From assembly GCA_902362925.1 (NCBI GenBank), contig CABIYL010000008.1: a DNA stretch of 64,000 nucleotides. One strand, given 5' to 3'. Shown here one piece after another: positions 15,631-24,635 of the stretch. Origin of the DNA: Pseudoflavonifractor sp902362925 (GTDB taxonomy: Bacteria; Bacillota; Clostridia; Oscillospirales; Oscillospiraceae). Made by a program: the position numbers and the translations under genes. The notes under the pieces were generated by a model. The model was given only the letters and a program-made list of their open reading frames with translations. It did no database searches and was not told the DNA's origin. Within the stretch, counting starts at the first letter, position 1; each line of letters starts with the position of its first letter.

Positions 15631-17772
15631 TTATCCCTTCAGCTTTCCCAGCAGGCGCCCCAGCAGACCGGGACGCCGCTCCTGGGCGGCGGGGGCGGCC
15701 TGGGTGGAGCTGGCCTCCTGGAGGGCCTCCGCCATCAGGGTGGCCTGGGCATCCAGGGCGGGCGCTCCCTCCGGACGGCCCACGGGGGCATAGGTGCCGT
15801 CCACGCAGAGGTTGCGGGCCTTCACATTGTCGGCGCAGAACAGCTCCACATAGTGCTTAATCTGCCGCCGGACCGCGGGGTCAATGACCGGGCAGGCGAT
15901 CTCCACCCTCCGCTGGGTGTTGCGGGTCATCAGGTCGGCAGAGCCGATGTAGAGCTTGGTCTCCTCCCCCACGCCGAAGGCGTAGATGCGGGGGTGCTCC
16001 AGGAACCGGCCCACAATGGAGAACACCCGGATATGGTCGGTAAGGCCGGGCACACCCGGCCGCAGACAGCAGATGCCCCGGACGTTCATGGTGACGGGCA
16101 CCCCAGCCTGGCTGGCCTGGGCCAGCTTGTCGATGAGGTGGCGGTCAGTGACCGAGTTGACCTTGATGAAGATGCGGGCAGGCTTGCCCTGCCGTGCCTT
16201 TTCAATCTCCCCGTCAATCATGGACATGAGCTTGGGCTTGAGCCCGTAGGGCGCCACCAGCAGCTGCTGGTAATCTCCCTCCAGATTGGAGGTGGACATG
16301 TTCTGGAAGAAGGCGGCCGCGTCGGCGCCGATAGCCGGACTGGCCGTCATAAGGCAGAAATCGGTGTACAGCTTGGCGGTCTTTTCGTTGTAGTTGCCCG
16401 TTCCGATCTGGGTGATGTACTGGATGCGGGTCTTGTCCCGCCGGGTAATGAGGCAGATCTTGGAGTGGACCTTGTAGTGCTCAAAGCCGTAGAGGATGGT
16501 GCAGCCCGCCTCCTCCAGCCGCTCAGCCCAGGCGATGTTGTTCTGCTCGTCAAAGCGGGCCCGCAGCTCCATGAGCACGGTGACGTCCTTGCCGTTCTCC
16601 GCCGCTGCCGCCAGATACTCCACCAGCTTGGCGGTGGAGGCCAGGCGGTAGATGGTGATCTTAATGGCCAGGACGGATGGGTCGTTGGCGGCCTCCTTCA
16701 CCAGATGGAGGAAGGGGTCCATGGAGTGGAAGGGGTAGAAGAGCAGGGCATCCCGGCGGAGAATCTGGGGGATCATCTTCTCGTTCCGGTTGAGGCCGGC
16801 AGGCCACTGGGGGACATACTTGGTGTAGCACAGGGCGGCGGCGCTCTCCGGGGGCAGCTTGCCCTCCAGGGCGTACACATACCCCATGGCCAGAGGCGCC
16901 TTGGAGAAGAACACATGCTCCCTGGGCAGCTCCAGCCGCTGGCACAGATAGCTCAGCAGCTCCTCGGAGGGATGCCCCTGAACCTCCAGCCGCACGGGGG
17001 CCAGACGGGCCCGCTTCTTGAGCACCTTCTGCATGTGCTCCCGGAAGTCCTCCATGACGTCGTAGTCCTCGTCCTCCGGGCTGATGTCGGCGTTGCGGGT
17101 GACCGAGATGACATGCTTCTCCTCCACCTGATAGGTGTCAAAGAGGGAGTCGGCATAGGTCAGGACAATCTGCTCGGTGAGCAGGTACCGCAGCCCCCGC
17201 TCCTCCAGCCGGAGGAAGGTGGGCAGCGCCTTGGGAATGGAGATCAGGCCGAACTTCCGCTCCCCGTCCCGGCGGAGGGAGAGGACGATATTCAGGCTCT
17301 TGGAGGGCAGATGGGGGAACGGATGGTGGCTATCCATCACCATAGGCGAGAGCACCGGCTGCACATAGTCCTTAAACCAGCGCTCCACCTGCTTGCGCTC
17401 CTTGCCGTCCAGCTCCTCCGGCTTGAGGGCGCAGATGTTGCAGGCCCGCAGCCGCTTTTCCAGCTGGGAGACAATCTTGTCCCGCTGCTTGTACAGGGCG
17501 GGTACCGCCTTGCAGATGGCCTGAAGCTGCTCGGCAGGAGTCAGGCCGCTGCGGCTGTCCACATAGTCCTGCTTGGACAGGGTCATGTCGTAGATGGAGC
17601 CTACCCGGATCATGAAGAACTCGTCCAGGTTGCTGGTGAAGATGGCGGCGAATTTCAGCCGCTCAAACAGGGGGACGTTCTCGTCCCTGGCCTCCTCCAG
17701 CACCCGCTCGTTGAACCGCAGCCAGGAGAGCTCCCGCTCCTGGGTGTAGCGGGTGTCTACCGTTTTACTCAT
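15631..17772 (-). CDS. ppk: Polyphosphate kinase
   Basis: A 713-residue PPK1: N domain (ELSWLRFNERVLEEA), head domain with the IRVGSIYDM segment, and two phospholipase-D-like C domains. The autophosphorylated histidine is H436 in YKVHSKICLI, matching E. coli H435; the second catalytic segment is VGRFLEHPRIYAF. It reversibly makes polyphosphate from ATP. It follows ppx with an 8-bp overlap, so synthesis and degradation enzymes are made from one message. Confidence 0.95.
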   Translation of the reverse strand: MSKTVDTRYTQERELSWLRFNERVLEEARDENVPLFERLKFAAIFTSNLDEFFMIRVGSIYDMTLSKQDYVDSRSGLTPAEQLQAICKAVPALYKQRDKIVSQLEKRLRACNICALKPEELDGKERKQVERWFKDYVQPVLSPMVMDSHHPFPHLPSKSLNIVLSLRRDGERKFGLISIPKALPTFLRLEERGLRYLLTEQIVLTYADSLFDTYQVEEKHVISVTRNADISPEDEDYDVMEDFREHMQKVLKKRARLAPVRLEVQGHPSEELLSYLCQRLELPREHVFFSKAPLAMGYVYALEGKLPPESAAALCYTKYVPQWPAGLNRNEKMIPQILRRDALLFYPFHSMDPFLHLVKEAANDPSVLAIKITIYRLASTAKLVEYLAAAAENGKDVTVLMELRARFDEQNNIAWAERLEEAGCTILYGFEHYKVHSKICLITRRDKTRIQYITQIGTGNYNEKTAKLYTDFCLMTASPAIGADAAAFFQNMSTSNLEGDYQQLLVAPYGLKPKLMSMIDGEIEKARQGKPARIFIKVNSVTDRHLIDKLAQASQAGVPVTMNVRGICCLRPGVPGLTDHIRVFSIVGRFLEHPRIYAFGVGEETKLYIGSADLMTRNTQRRVEIACPVIDPAVRRQIKHYVELFCADNVKARNLCVDGTYAPVGRPEGAPALDAQATLMAEALQEASSTQAAPAAQERRPGLLGRLLGKLKG

Positions 17773-18676
17773 GTCCGTTCACTCCCATCACCCGCTGGAG
17801 CAGATAGCCCTCCCGCACACCGCAGGTGCTCACCAGCACCGTCTCCACCTCATAGCTCTTGAGCACCGCGTTGAGAATGGCCAGACCGGGCAGGATGGTG
17901 TGGACACGGTCGGGGACCGTGCGGAGAATCTGCCGCAGGGTGGCCTGGTCGCCCTTCTTCAGGTCCTTGTACAGGGCGCGGATCTCCTCAGCGGGGATGG
18001 TGCGGTTGCTCTGGTCAGCGCCGGACAGGTCGTTGCACAGCTTGGCCGCCGCACGGATGGTACCGCCCACGCCGGTGAGATGGGCGCTGCGCACGCCGGC
18101 GGTCTTGGCCCGCTCCAGTTCGGCCTCCACCTGGTCCCGCATGGCGTGGCGCTCATCCCGGGTGGGGAACAGCCCGGAGACATGCTTTGTAAACAGGGAC
18201 AGAGAGCCCATGGGCAGGCTGCACTCAGAAGTAATGCTGCCCTTTTCATAGGACACCAGCTCGGTGGAGCCGCCGCCGATATCGGCCAACAGGCCGGTGG
18301 CGGGTGCGCCGCCGCCCACGGTGGCGCCCAGGAAGGAGAAGGTGGCCTCATCCGAGCCGGAGACTACCTCCACCGTCATGCCGGTGACGGCGCGGATGGT
18401 GTCCAGCGCGTCCTCCGTGTTGACAATATTCCGCAGGGAGGCGGTGGCGAACACATGGATATCCCGGATATCGAAATTCTCCAGCAGCGACTTGAAGCCG
18501 GCCAGCACCTGGCAGGCCACCAGGATGCCCCGGTCGGACAGCACACCGTCCTTGATATAGCCGGCCAGTCCGGCCATCTCCTTTTTATTCATCAGCAGCT
18601 TGAACTGCCGACCCTCCCACTGGTAAATGGAAAGCCGAATGGTATTGGAGCCAAGATCAACAATTCCGCATTTCAT
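17765..18676 (-). CDS. ppx: Exopolyphosphatase / pppGpp phosphohydrolase (Ppx/GppA)
   Basis: A 303-residue ASKHA-fold protein with IVDLGSNTIRLSIY, FATASLRN, LLADIGGGSTEL and GVGGTIRAAAKL. It is the short Ppx/GppA form without the extra C-terminal HD domain of E. coli Ppx. It removes terminal phosphates from polyphosphate, and some relatives act on pppGpp. It is the first gene of the ppx-ppk unit and is divergent from spoIIID. Confidence 0.92.
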   Translation of the reverse strand: MKCGIVDLGSNTIRLSIYQWEGRQFKLLMNKKEMAGLAGYIKDGVLSDRGILVACQVLAGFKSLLENFDIRDIHVFATASLRNIVNTEDALDTIRAVTGMTVEVVSGSDEATFSFLGATVGGGAPATGLLADIGGGSTELVSYEKGSITSECSLPMGSLSLFTKHVSGLFPTRDERHAMRDQVEAELERAKTAGVRSAHLTGVGGTIRAAAKLCNDLSGADQSNRTIPAEEIRALYKDLKKGDQATLRQILRTVPDRVHTILPGLAILNAVLKSYEVETVLVSTCGVREGYLLQRVMGVNGHE

Positions 18677-18801
18677 TTCCCTGACACCTCACAATGAACA
18701 GATATATTCAATTTAGTTTACGCGATTTTCCATCGGTTATCAATGGGATTTACGCAAGATTTACAATCTCCCCGCAAAAGGGCGCAAAACAGGCCGCAAC
18801 T

Positions 18802-18830
18802 TCATATCGTCCGGTTTGGGCGCATATATA
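18802..18830 (+). promoter_or_regulatory. Candidate sigma-E promoter of spoIIID
   Basis: TCATATC (18802-18808) and CATATATA (18823-18830) with a 14-bp spacer resemble the sporulation sigma-E consensus (KMATATT, 13-14 bp, CATACAHT). The site lies about 35 bp upstream of the spoIIID start, and spoIIID of Bacillus is sigma-E dependent. The assignment is inference from motif and context. Confidence 0.45.
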
Positions 18831-18861
18831 TGCCTCAGAAACAAGCAGGGAGTGTTGCTGT

Positions 18862-18993
18862 TTGAAGGGGAACATCGAGGAGCGCGCCTGTCAGCTGGCG
18901 CTTTACATTATAGAGAACAGAGCCACGGTGCGCGGCGCCGCCCGGAAGTTCGGCATCAGCAAATCTACGGTACATATGGAAGTAATAAATTAG
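18862..18993 (+). pseudogene. spoIIID: SpoIIID, 5' part, interrupted by element 2
   Basis: From TTG at 18862 the frame reads KGNIEERACQLALYI, TVRGAARKFGISKSTVH, the first helices and HTH recognition helix of SpoIIID, the mother-cell DNA-binding regulator of sporulation. Host sequence ends at 18974; the frame then reads six foreign codons (M-E-V-I-N preceded by the altered His codon) to a TAG at 18991. The missing remainder lies at 29876-30013. GGGAG precedes the TTG. Joining 18974 to 29878 restores a 249-nt frame of 82 residues. Confidence 0.9.
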
Positions 18994-19000
18994 AACGGTT
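18988..19000 (+). repeat. Left terminal inverted repeat of element 2
   Basis: AATTAGAACGGTT begins 13 bp inside the left ACA core. The same sequence lies inverted at 29850-29862. Symmetric placement around the cores marks these as recombinase-binding arms. Confidence 0.8.
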
Positions 19001-19359
19001 AATATGGGCGATACGGTAAGTGCCCATATAGGCAAGCAGGCGGCATAGATCAGCACCGAGGACGGGCTGGCCCATGCCGCCTGCTTGTGTTTTGGAGGGA
19101 TGGGGTGCAGCCGCAATCTTGTGGGTCGCACCGACTTCCCGACAAAACAGGGGGTTTCCAAAGGGGACGCCCCTTTGGCACACGGCTTTGCTTGCAAAGT
19201 GTAGTGTGTTATACCTGCTGTCACGGCTGGCGGGTAAAATGAGGGTTTCGCCGGATGGAAACGCTCGTTTTGCCCGGCAGGAAAACGGGCAGGTTTTTGC
19301 GAATGGGGATGAGCAAAAAACTGAGCGGTTTCGAGAGTGGCAGCAGGGATATGACGCAT
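19001..19359. other. Left-end non-coding region of element 2
   Basis: About 360 bp with no convincing gene. It holds a 14-bp perfect inverted repeat (CAAGCAGGCGGCAT at 19033-19046, complement at 19074-19087) with a 27-nt spacer, and GC-rich sequence resembling non-coding ends of Firmicute conjugative elements. A plus-strand frame (19074-19391) exists but has no ribosome-binding site or recognisable motif, so I do not call it. The hairpin may be a left-end insulator. Confidence 0.4.
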
Positions 19360-20556
19360 TTACAGCGTTTCCCATTCTCGTGATAAAGTAAACCGAAATT
19401 CTGCGTCATGTACCGCAATTGCTGCACGATTAACATCTATAATATCAGAAAAATCTCTATCTTGTCCTCTGATTCCTTTACTTCGTAGTCCAGATAAAAT
19501 TTGCTCAGCAGTTTCCAAAATGAGTAGCTGAGAATCCATGGTTTCTGAATACGAATCTCGCGTTGCCATGAGACTTTGATACCGCAAACAGCATAAATAG
19601 TGCCTGTGTGCATGACTTTCTTTATATCCTGTAGATGATGGAAGGCTTCCCGCAAAAAGCATATCACAATACGGATTCATCATTTCCGGAGCGGGTTTCA
19701 TTACGTCTAATTTCCCCATTCTTTGAGCAATGTCCAAAAAAGGCACTTTATATTCGGATAAAGCCTGTGGACAATAATACCAAATTGCTCTGCGGCTAAT
19801 GCCATCATCTTCCATTGTTTCAAAGTGTTCAGGCTTAAACCAACGAACATTCAAAAAATTCCCAGAAGCTATTGCATCACACTTTGCCATTGCAAGACAC
19901 AACATTTGATGGCTTGCGTACCCTACAATGACTTTTTTGTGTTGACGTTTTATTCCTGCTACAAGCGCAAGTAGATTGCTTAACCACAATGGTTGGTCAA
20001 CAAGATAATATCGATCCGGATGCTCGCAAACAATGTATATACCTTCCACATTCCAATGCTCGATGTATTGGATTATTTGTTCTACCTGGGTGCTGTCAGA
20101 AAGGACCTCTCCGGTTATAGCGACCGTGCTAATTAGTGCTTTATCTGGTGAGTATGATTGTGCTTTCGTGATATAAGATTGTTGTAGCGCATTCCATCTA
20201 TGATCTATTTTACTCACAATAAATGAGGGCAAAATAAAGGAAGAAGTAGAAATCCGCTTATTTAATTCGTATAATTTCCCGATGAGAGTATCACAGTTCC
20301 CATTTTCGAGATTTGTAATTTCATCTTGAGGCCAATAATTGTATTTTGCCAAATTTTTGTGGTACTTTCTTGGGAAATACAATTGGGGATCGAATAAAAC
20401 ACTACCATTGACTTTTTCAATGTCGCTTGTGAATTTTTCAAGCCTTTCGGGGGGGAGATTTAATGGACTCAAGATAATTTTAGAACTACCCCATTCGGAT
20501 GTTAACTCTTTACACATGGTTTGCATCCCATGTCCCATTTGAATATAAAAATCCAT
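19360..20556 (-). CDS. 398-residue protein of unknown function, possible TIM barrel
   Basis: Alternating strands and helices are suggested by SSKIILSPLN, GSVLFDPQLYFPR, ALISTVAITGEVL, VEGIYIVCEHPDRYY, KKVIVGYASHQML and KCDAIASGNFLNV, a periodicity compatible with a TIM barrel such as the tRNA-guanine transglycosylase or luciferase-like folds. No zinc site or clear catalytic motif is seen, so no function is assigned. It is the last gene of the seven-gene operon, 15 bp after the kinase, and is notably AT-rich. No signal peptide or membrane segment is present. Context suggests a defence-related effector or substrate. Confidence 0.7.
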   Translation of the reverse strand: MDFYIQMGHGMQTMCKELTSEWGSSKIILSPLNLPPERLEKFTSDIEKVNGSVLFDPQLYFPRKYHKNLAKYNYWPQDEITNLENGNCDTLIGKLYELNKRISTSSFILPSFIVSKIDHRWNALQQSYITKAQSYSPDKALISTVAITGEVLSDSTQVEQIIQYIEHWNVEGIYIVCEHPDRYYLVDQPLWLSNLLALVAGIKRQHKKVIVGYASHQMLCLAMAKCDAIASGNFLNVRWFKPEHFETMEDDGISRRAIWYYCPQALSEYKVPFLDIAQRMGKLDVMKPAPEMMNPYCDMLFAGSLPSSTGYKESHAHRHYLCCLRYQSLMATRDSYSETMDSQLLILETAEQILSGLRSKGIRGQDRDFSDIIDVNRAAIAVHDAEFRFTLSREWETL

Positions 20557-20571
20557 ACTACCTCCAATGTT

Positions 20572-21408
20572 CTAATACTGAAGCGTTGGCTTAGCTGCTG
20601 TCAACCAATCTAATGCTTGTTTCGCATTTTTAGGCCTTCTTGAAGGATATTTCCCCATAAGTGAACCAAGTAAAGCCATAAACTGTTGCTGTGTATCGCC
20701 TCTAACAGTGTAGATGACAGGTGTAATGGTTTCAGTTTTTTGCAGAATCTCTAATGCGCTTCTTGCTCCTTCTCGAAATGGGTTTTTCCCTGTAAGGCAT
20801 TCATATACCACCACTCCCAACGAGAAAAGATCGGCACGGGAGTCAATATCATTTTTTAAGTTGTTAAATTGCTCTGGTGCAGCATATCCTGGTGTGTGAG
20901 GTCCTAAAACTGCTTCTGTTTTTGTTAATGATTCCATTTCTAAAGCTCTTGCAATTCCGAAATCAAGGAAATACACTGTTCCGTGTTCAGAAACAATTAT
21001 ATTCTCTGGCTTTATATCTCTATGTATAATTTTTTTGTCCTCAAGTTGATTAATAAATAGCAACCCTTGTTCAAGCAGATTTACAGCTTCTTGCAATGAG
21101 AACCGAGGTCCTTGCTCAATCCTTTTTCGGAGAACTTCACCCATAATTCTTTGTTCAATTGTGTATAAAGTTTCTTTTCCCTCATAAAACAATGTGCCGG
21201 TTTCATAGATTTTAGGAACACAATTTATATTGAGCTGCTGCACAATGGATATTTCTCTGTGTGCCCGCGGATCATTTTGTGTGAAGTATAGCTTAATGAC
21301 GACATCTCCATAGTTGAAGTGCTTCGCACTGTAAACTACTTTTTGACCACCTCTGGCAAGCACAGCCATTTCTTGAAAACTCGATTGAAATTCTGTAAAA
21401 TCTATCAT
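20572..21408 (-). CDS. Cytoplasmic Hanks-type serine/threonine protein kinase
   Basis: A 278-residue stand-alone kinase domain: glycine-rich ARGGQKVVYSAKH, catalytic lysine VVIKLY (K39), HRDIKPEN (129-136, D131), DFG at 149-151 and APE at 177-179, followed by SLGVVVYECLTGKNPF. It has no membrane helix and no PASTA repeats, unlike housekeeping PrkC. It lies between two unknown proteins with gaps of 12 and 15 bp, so it is co-expressed with the restriction system upstream. Stand-alone kinases in defence islands can trigger abortive responses; that role is inferred here. Confidence 0.88.
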   Translation of the reverse strand: MIDFTEFQSSFQEMAVLARGGQKVVYSAKHFNYGDVVIKLYFTQNDPRAHREISIVQQLNINCVPKIYETGTLFYEGKETLYTIEQRIMGEVLRKRIEQGPRFSLQEAVNLLEQGLLFINQLEDKKIIHRDIKPENIIVSEHGTVYFLDFGIARALEMESLTKTEAVLGPHTPGYAAPEQFNNLKNDIDSRADLFSLGVVVYECLTGKNPFREGARSALEILQKTETITPVIYTVRGDTQQQFMALLGSLMGKYPSRRPKNAKQALDWLTAAKPTLQY

Positions 21409-21420
21409 CTCTATTACCTC

Positions 21421-22143
21421 TTATGTGGCTAACCTATTACCTATCCATTCATTGAATTGTAACGACTGATAACTTGAAGGAAGCGTTAATCTACTTGCAT
21501 CAACAACTTTGTGAAATGTCTTTCCTTTACAGTATAGGCCAATTCCTCGCTGTGAAAATGCCCTGATAGTTTCGCTCTGAGGCTTAATTGCACTTGTAAG
21601 AGCGTAAGAATGAGAGGCAAACCATGTGTTGATATACGATTGCTCCATCACTTTAGAGACATCACCTATTTTCGCCTCAATTGAAACCAACTTCTTTATA
21701 CTAAAGATGGAGCGCACATCTCTTGGATGCCATTGTTGCTTTTTATATACAATCAACCTTGCATCAAGCAGTTTTTCTAATGAAATTAAAGTTTGTCTTT
21801 CTGGCATTTTTAGCGAAGACAGCAATTGCGTTCCCGTTGCTCCTCCCCCCTGTAACAGAAAAGAAAGAATTTTAAGATCGTTGACATCAATGTTCTTACG
21901 ACAATCATTCCAAGTGTCAGTAATAGATGGTAAAAACGAAGCAAACACAACATCAGGAAAACCTGATGCTATCCTTGGTTCGATGAAAACTGCCAAGTTA
22001 TTTTTCCTGTTGTCGTGTAAGAATTTGCAACAGTAATAGTCAATAAATTCCGATACCATAGCATATTCTTCACCTTTTGGCGTATTTCGAGAGAAAAGCC
22101 CTATTTGTGGTATGTTTTTATCAAAAATCGTTATACGGTCCAT
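21421..22143 (-). CDS. Putative PD-(D/E)xK nuclease-like protein with inserted winged helix
   Basis: This 240-residue protein shows AVFIEPRIASGFPDVVFASF near residues 51-70 and LVSIEAKIGD at 152-161. E55, D64, E156 and K158 match the spacing logic of a PD-(D/E)xK active site. A winged-helix segment (LKILSFLLQGG, LLSSLKMPERQTLISLEKLL) lies between the two halves. The start is 4 bp beyond the vsr stop, so it belongs to the RM operon. I do not recognise the family. A DNA-binding sensor or nuclease working with the kinase is an inference. Confidence 0.65.
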   Translation of the reverse strand: MDRITIFDKNIPQIGLFSRNTPKGEEYAMVSEFIDYYCCKFLHDNRKNNLAVFIEPRIASGFPDVVFASFLPSITDTWNDCRKNIDVNDLKILSFLLQGGGATGTQLLSSLKMPERQTLISLEKLLDARLIVYKKQQWHPRDVRSIFSIKKLVSIEAKIGDVSKVMEQSYINTWFASHSYALTSAIKPQSETIRAFSQRGIGLYCKGKTFHKVVDASRLTLPSSYQSLQFNEWIGNRLAT

Positions 22144-22147
22144 AGAT

Positions 22148-22594
22148 TTACCCCTTGCTTGAACTATTCTTGGAGGTGCGGCTACAGTCCATCAATTCAC
22201 ACATTTTGCCCGCTAATTGCTCACTGTTTTTCTTCTTCAACTCGCACTCCCAAATCCGCAGCACGGTCCAACCACGCGCCTCGAACATAGCTGTTACTTC
22301 TTTGTCGTGCTTCATGTTCCGCTCGCGCTTTTTCTGCCAATATTCCTGATGATCGGCAGGACGAGTGTTTCGGCAGTCATGCCCGTGCCAGAAACATCCG
22401 TCCACAAACACAGCGATTTTCTTCTTTGGGAACACGAAATCTGGATGCCCTTTTACCGGGTAATTTCTTCGCCAGCCTGTAATCCCGTTCTCCTTGAATA
22501 TTTCAATCAGCCGTAGTTCCGTGGACTTGTTCTTTTTAGACTTGACCTGACGCATAATGTCAGATCGCTTTTCCGCATCGAAAACATCAGCCAC
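22148..22594 (-). CDS. vsr: Very short patch repair (Vsr) endonuclease
   Basis: A 148-residue Vsr homologue with SDIMRQVKSKKNKSTELRL, GHPDFVFPKKKIAVFVDGC and CFWHGHDC, the signature metal- and zinc-binding positions of the family. Vsr nicks T:G mismatches that arise when 5-methylcytosine deaminates, and so usually accompanies a cytosine-5 methyltransferase, as here. It starts at GTG (22594) with AGGTGA upstream, 6 bp after the restriction gene. Confidence 0.93.
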   Translation of the reverse strand: MADVFDAEKRSDIMRQVKSKKNKSTELRLIEIFKENGITGWRRNYPVKGHPDFVFPKKKIAVFVDGCFWHGHDCRNTRPADHQEYWQKKRERNMKHDKEVTAMFEARGWTVLRIWECELKKKNSEQLAGKMCELMDCSRTSKNSSSKG

Positions 22595-22600
22595 GGCAAT

Positions 22601-23536
22601 TCACCTGGCTTCAAATTCTATGCGAAGGCTGGGATCGGTTTCCGCCTCCAACACGATTTTGTTGTATCGGTCAATAATGCCGGAGAGCGTGGAGTTTCTC
22701 TTGGACTCGTCAAAAAGGCTATGCTCGTAGACGTTCGCGGACAAAAACTGCTGAATGTCCCACACTTCAACGCGCCCGGCCAGACCGGCATCCTCTGCAA
22801 GATTAAGCGCGGTATGTACGCGCTCAAAAATTGTGATGATGACGGGGTGGCAACCGGCGCGGAGATTTGCCCGACATTTTTCAATCAGCAGCGCGCCGGG
22901 CATGGTCGTACAGTGAATGACCGTATTTCCGATGACAAAATCGCCGTTGCGGTCTGTGGGGCCGTCCGCCACAGAGGCTCCATGAATTTCAAAAGAACCT
23001 TCCGGCAGGATCAAGCAGAGTTTCGCCGCCACAAGATGCTGCAATACCGTGCCGAGATACTGTGTTCCAGCGTTCTGTTTCTGACGCTTTTTTGCCTGCT
23101 CAAACAGATCGTCCAGGTTTGCGCCGATTGTTTTGGATGTGTCGGCGGTTAGGACAAATGGCTGGTTTCTAAAGTATTCGCGCACCTGTTCGGCCCAAAA
23201 GTCCTCGACTATGGCGAAGTCCACCGCTTCCTCTGCGTTCCATGCGTTCAGAAAGTCCACATACTTAATCATCAGGCCCATGCTGCCTCTGCTGGTTCTT
23301 CCACCTTCGGAGGATAGTTGCTGGGTGATGCCGTGTTCTTTCAAAATTTTCTTCAAGTTTGCCCCGCCAAGCCCTGCCACCTGTCCTTTACTGCTTGTCT
23401 GGAAGTCGTCGGGGTTCAAGGGAAAAGCCTTATCTCTTACCATGCGGGTAAACTGCACGACCAAAGAGAGAGGCCCTTTCGTAGTAATATGGTTTTCAGC
23501 TTGAAAGACTTTCAAGCGTTCTTCGGGACTAATCAT
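22601..23536 (-). CDS. Candidate type II restriction endonuclease (DUF4928-like)
   Basis: A 311-residue protein encoded directly after the methyltransferase, its ATG overlapping the methylase stop by 8 bp. It contains RTSRGSMGLMIKYVDFLNAW, AGTQYLGTVLQHLVAAKLCL and GPTDRNGDFVIGNTVIHCTT. The last resembles a nuclease core in which D and a distal residue bind metal. It resembles the DUF4928 proteins found beside cytosine methylases. Position and co-expression make it the likely cognate restriction enzyme; its cleavage site is unknown. Confidence 0.7.
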   Translation of the reverse strand: MISPEERLKVFQAENHITTKGPLSLVVQFTRMVRDKAFPLNPDDFQTSSKGQVAGLGGANLKKILKEHGITQQLSSEGGRTSRGSMGLMIKYVDFLNAWNAEEAVDFAIVEDFWAEQVREYFRNQPFVLTADTSKTIGANLDDLFEQAKKRQKQNAGTQYLGTVLQHLVAAKLCLILPEGSFEIHGASVADGPTDRNGDFVIGNTVIHCTTMPGALLIEKCRANLRAGCHPVIITIFERVHTALNLAEDAGLAGRVEVWDIQQFLSANVYEHSLFDESKRNSTLSGIIDRYNKIVLEAETDPSLRIEFEAR

Positions 23537-24635
23537 TATATACCGCCTCCGCAATTTTGGTTAGGAATCGCTCCCCTATAAACTGCGCGACCGGCGCGGC
23601 CACTGCGTCGCCCATCGCTTTATATCCGTCGTTATAACTTCCGGGAAGTTTAAAGCTGTCTGGCGCTCCCATCAGTCTGGCCGCTTCGCGTACGGTCAAA
23701 AGCCGCGCGTGTGTCTGGCCATTTTTTTTAACTACCAGATACTGCTTACTGCTCCCGCCTTCCGGCGTCCGCAAGCAACCGGCGATTCCATCAAAGCGCA
23801 GCTCCAACTGCTGCGTCCCGTTCCTCGTCCTGCGATAGCCTGTGGCGAACACAGTGTCGTGCGCTCGCAATTTGGCCCAATGCCGTTCGGGAACCAGACG
23901 TAAAACATCGTCTTTATCAAAGGTTGCGTTATCCTCGACAATATCTTTGAGGGATACGGCACGACGCGAGGGCTTTTCCGTATGCCACCAGACCCATCTC
24001 GGCAGTTCGCGGCCCAACTGTGTTGCAGCGCTGTTATGAAGCCAGCATGGCCCGTCACCCACCAATTCCTCTGGAATGGGACAGTCCTCTTGTACGGCGA
24101 TAATGAATACTCTCGGCCTGGACTGTGGAACAAAGTGGGACGCATTCAGCAAAACAGCTCCGCATTGATACCCTCGCTCCACGAGCGCCATATGAAGAAC
24201 TCTATAATTGTCGCCGCCGTTTGTCGAAAGCAGACCCGCCACGTTCTCCAGCAAGAGAATTTTGGGCTTATCGTCCATCTCATCCAACACGCGCAACCAT
24301 TCCCACACCAAACCGCTGCGGGACGCATGGATTCCGCCGATAGAGCCAGCCAAAGATAAGTCTTGACAGGGAAAGCTGGCCCATGAAAGATGGGCAAACG
24401 GTAGATCGGCACCCTTGATGTTCTTGATGTCATCCAGAACAAACCGTTCACACCCGAAATTGGCTTCGTAGACGGCGGCCTTTTGTTCGCTGATGTCATT
24501 TGCCCAAACAGGCGCGAACATCCCCCTGAGTCCATACGCCACAAGGCCGCTGCCAGCAAAAAACTCATGCATCGTCCAGGGAGCGGAAGATAGATTAATA
24601 TTCTGTTTTTGATACATGGTTCTTTGAAGGATCAT
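23529..24635 (-). CDS. DNA (cytosine-5) methyltransferase
   Basis: A 368-residue Dcm-type enzyme: motif I FFAGSG (25-30), motif IV SFPCQDLSLAG with catalytic C90, motif VI LLENVAGLL (E130), motif VIII QSRPRVFI, and motifs IX-X near the C-terminus (VREAARLMGAP, GYKAMGDAVAAPVA). It protects the host from the adjacent restriction enzyme. The ATG at 24635 overlaps the upstream HTH gene by 41 bp and follows AAGGTAGGG. Target specificity lies between about residues 200 and 300. Confidence 0.95.
   Translation of the reverse strand: MILQRTMYQKQNINLSSAPWTMHEFFAGSGLVAYGLRGMFAPVWANDISEQKAAVYEANFGCERFVLDDIKNIKGADLPFAHLSWASFPCQDLSLAGSIGGIHASRSGLVWEWLRVLDEMDDKPKILLLENVAGLLSTNGGDNYRVLHMALVERGYQCGAVLLNASHFVPQSRPRVFIIAVQEDCPIPEELVGDGPCWLHNSAATQLGRELPRWVWWHTEKPSRRAVSLKDIVEDNATFDKDDVLRLVPERHWAKLRAHDTVFATGYRRTRNGTQQLELRFDGIAGCLRTPEGGSSKQYLVVKKNGQTHARLLTVREAARLMGAPDSFKLPGSYNDGYKAMGDAVAAPVAQFIGERFLTKIAEAVYND

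Noticed and set aside
15625..17862. Very long plus-strand frame opposite ppk
   Set aside because: It is a GC-rich codon shadow of ppk with no domain, promoter or ribosome site.
18694..18861. Upstream extension of the spoIIID frame
   Set aside because: The frame is open but covers the promoter region; homologues start near the TTG at 18862.
19074..19391. Plus-strand frame at the left end of element 2
   Set aside because: No ribosome-binding site or recognisable domain; overlaps the hairpin and the end of a real leftward gene.
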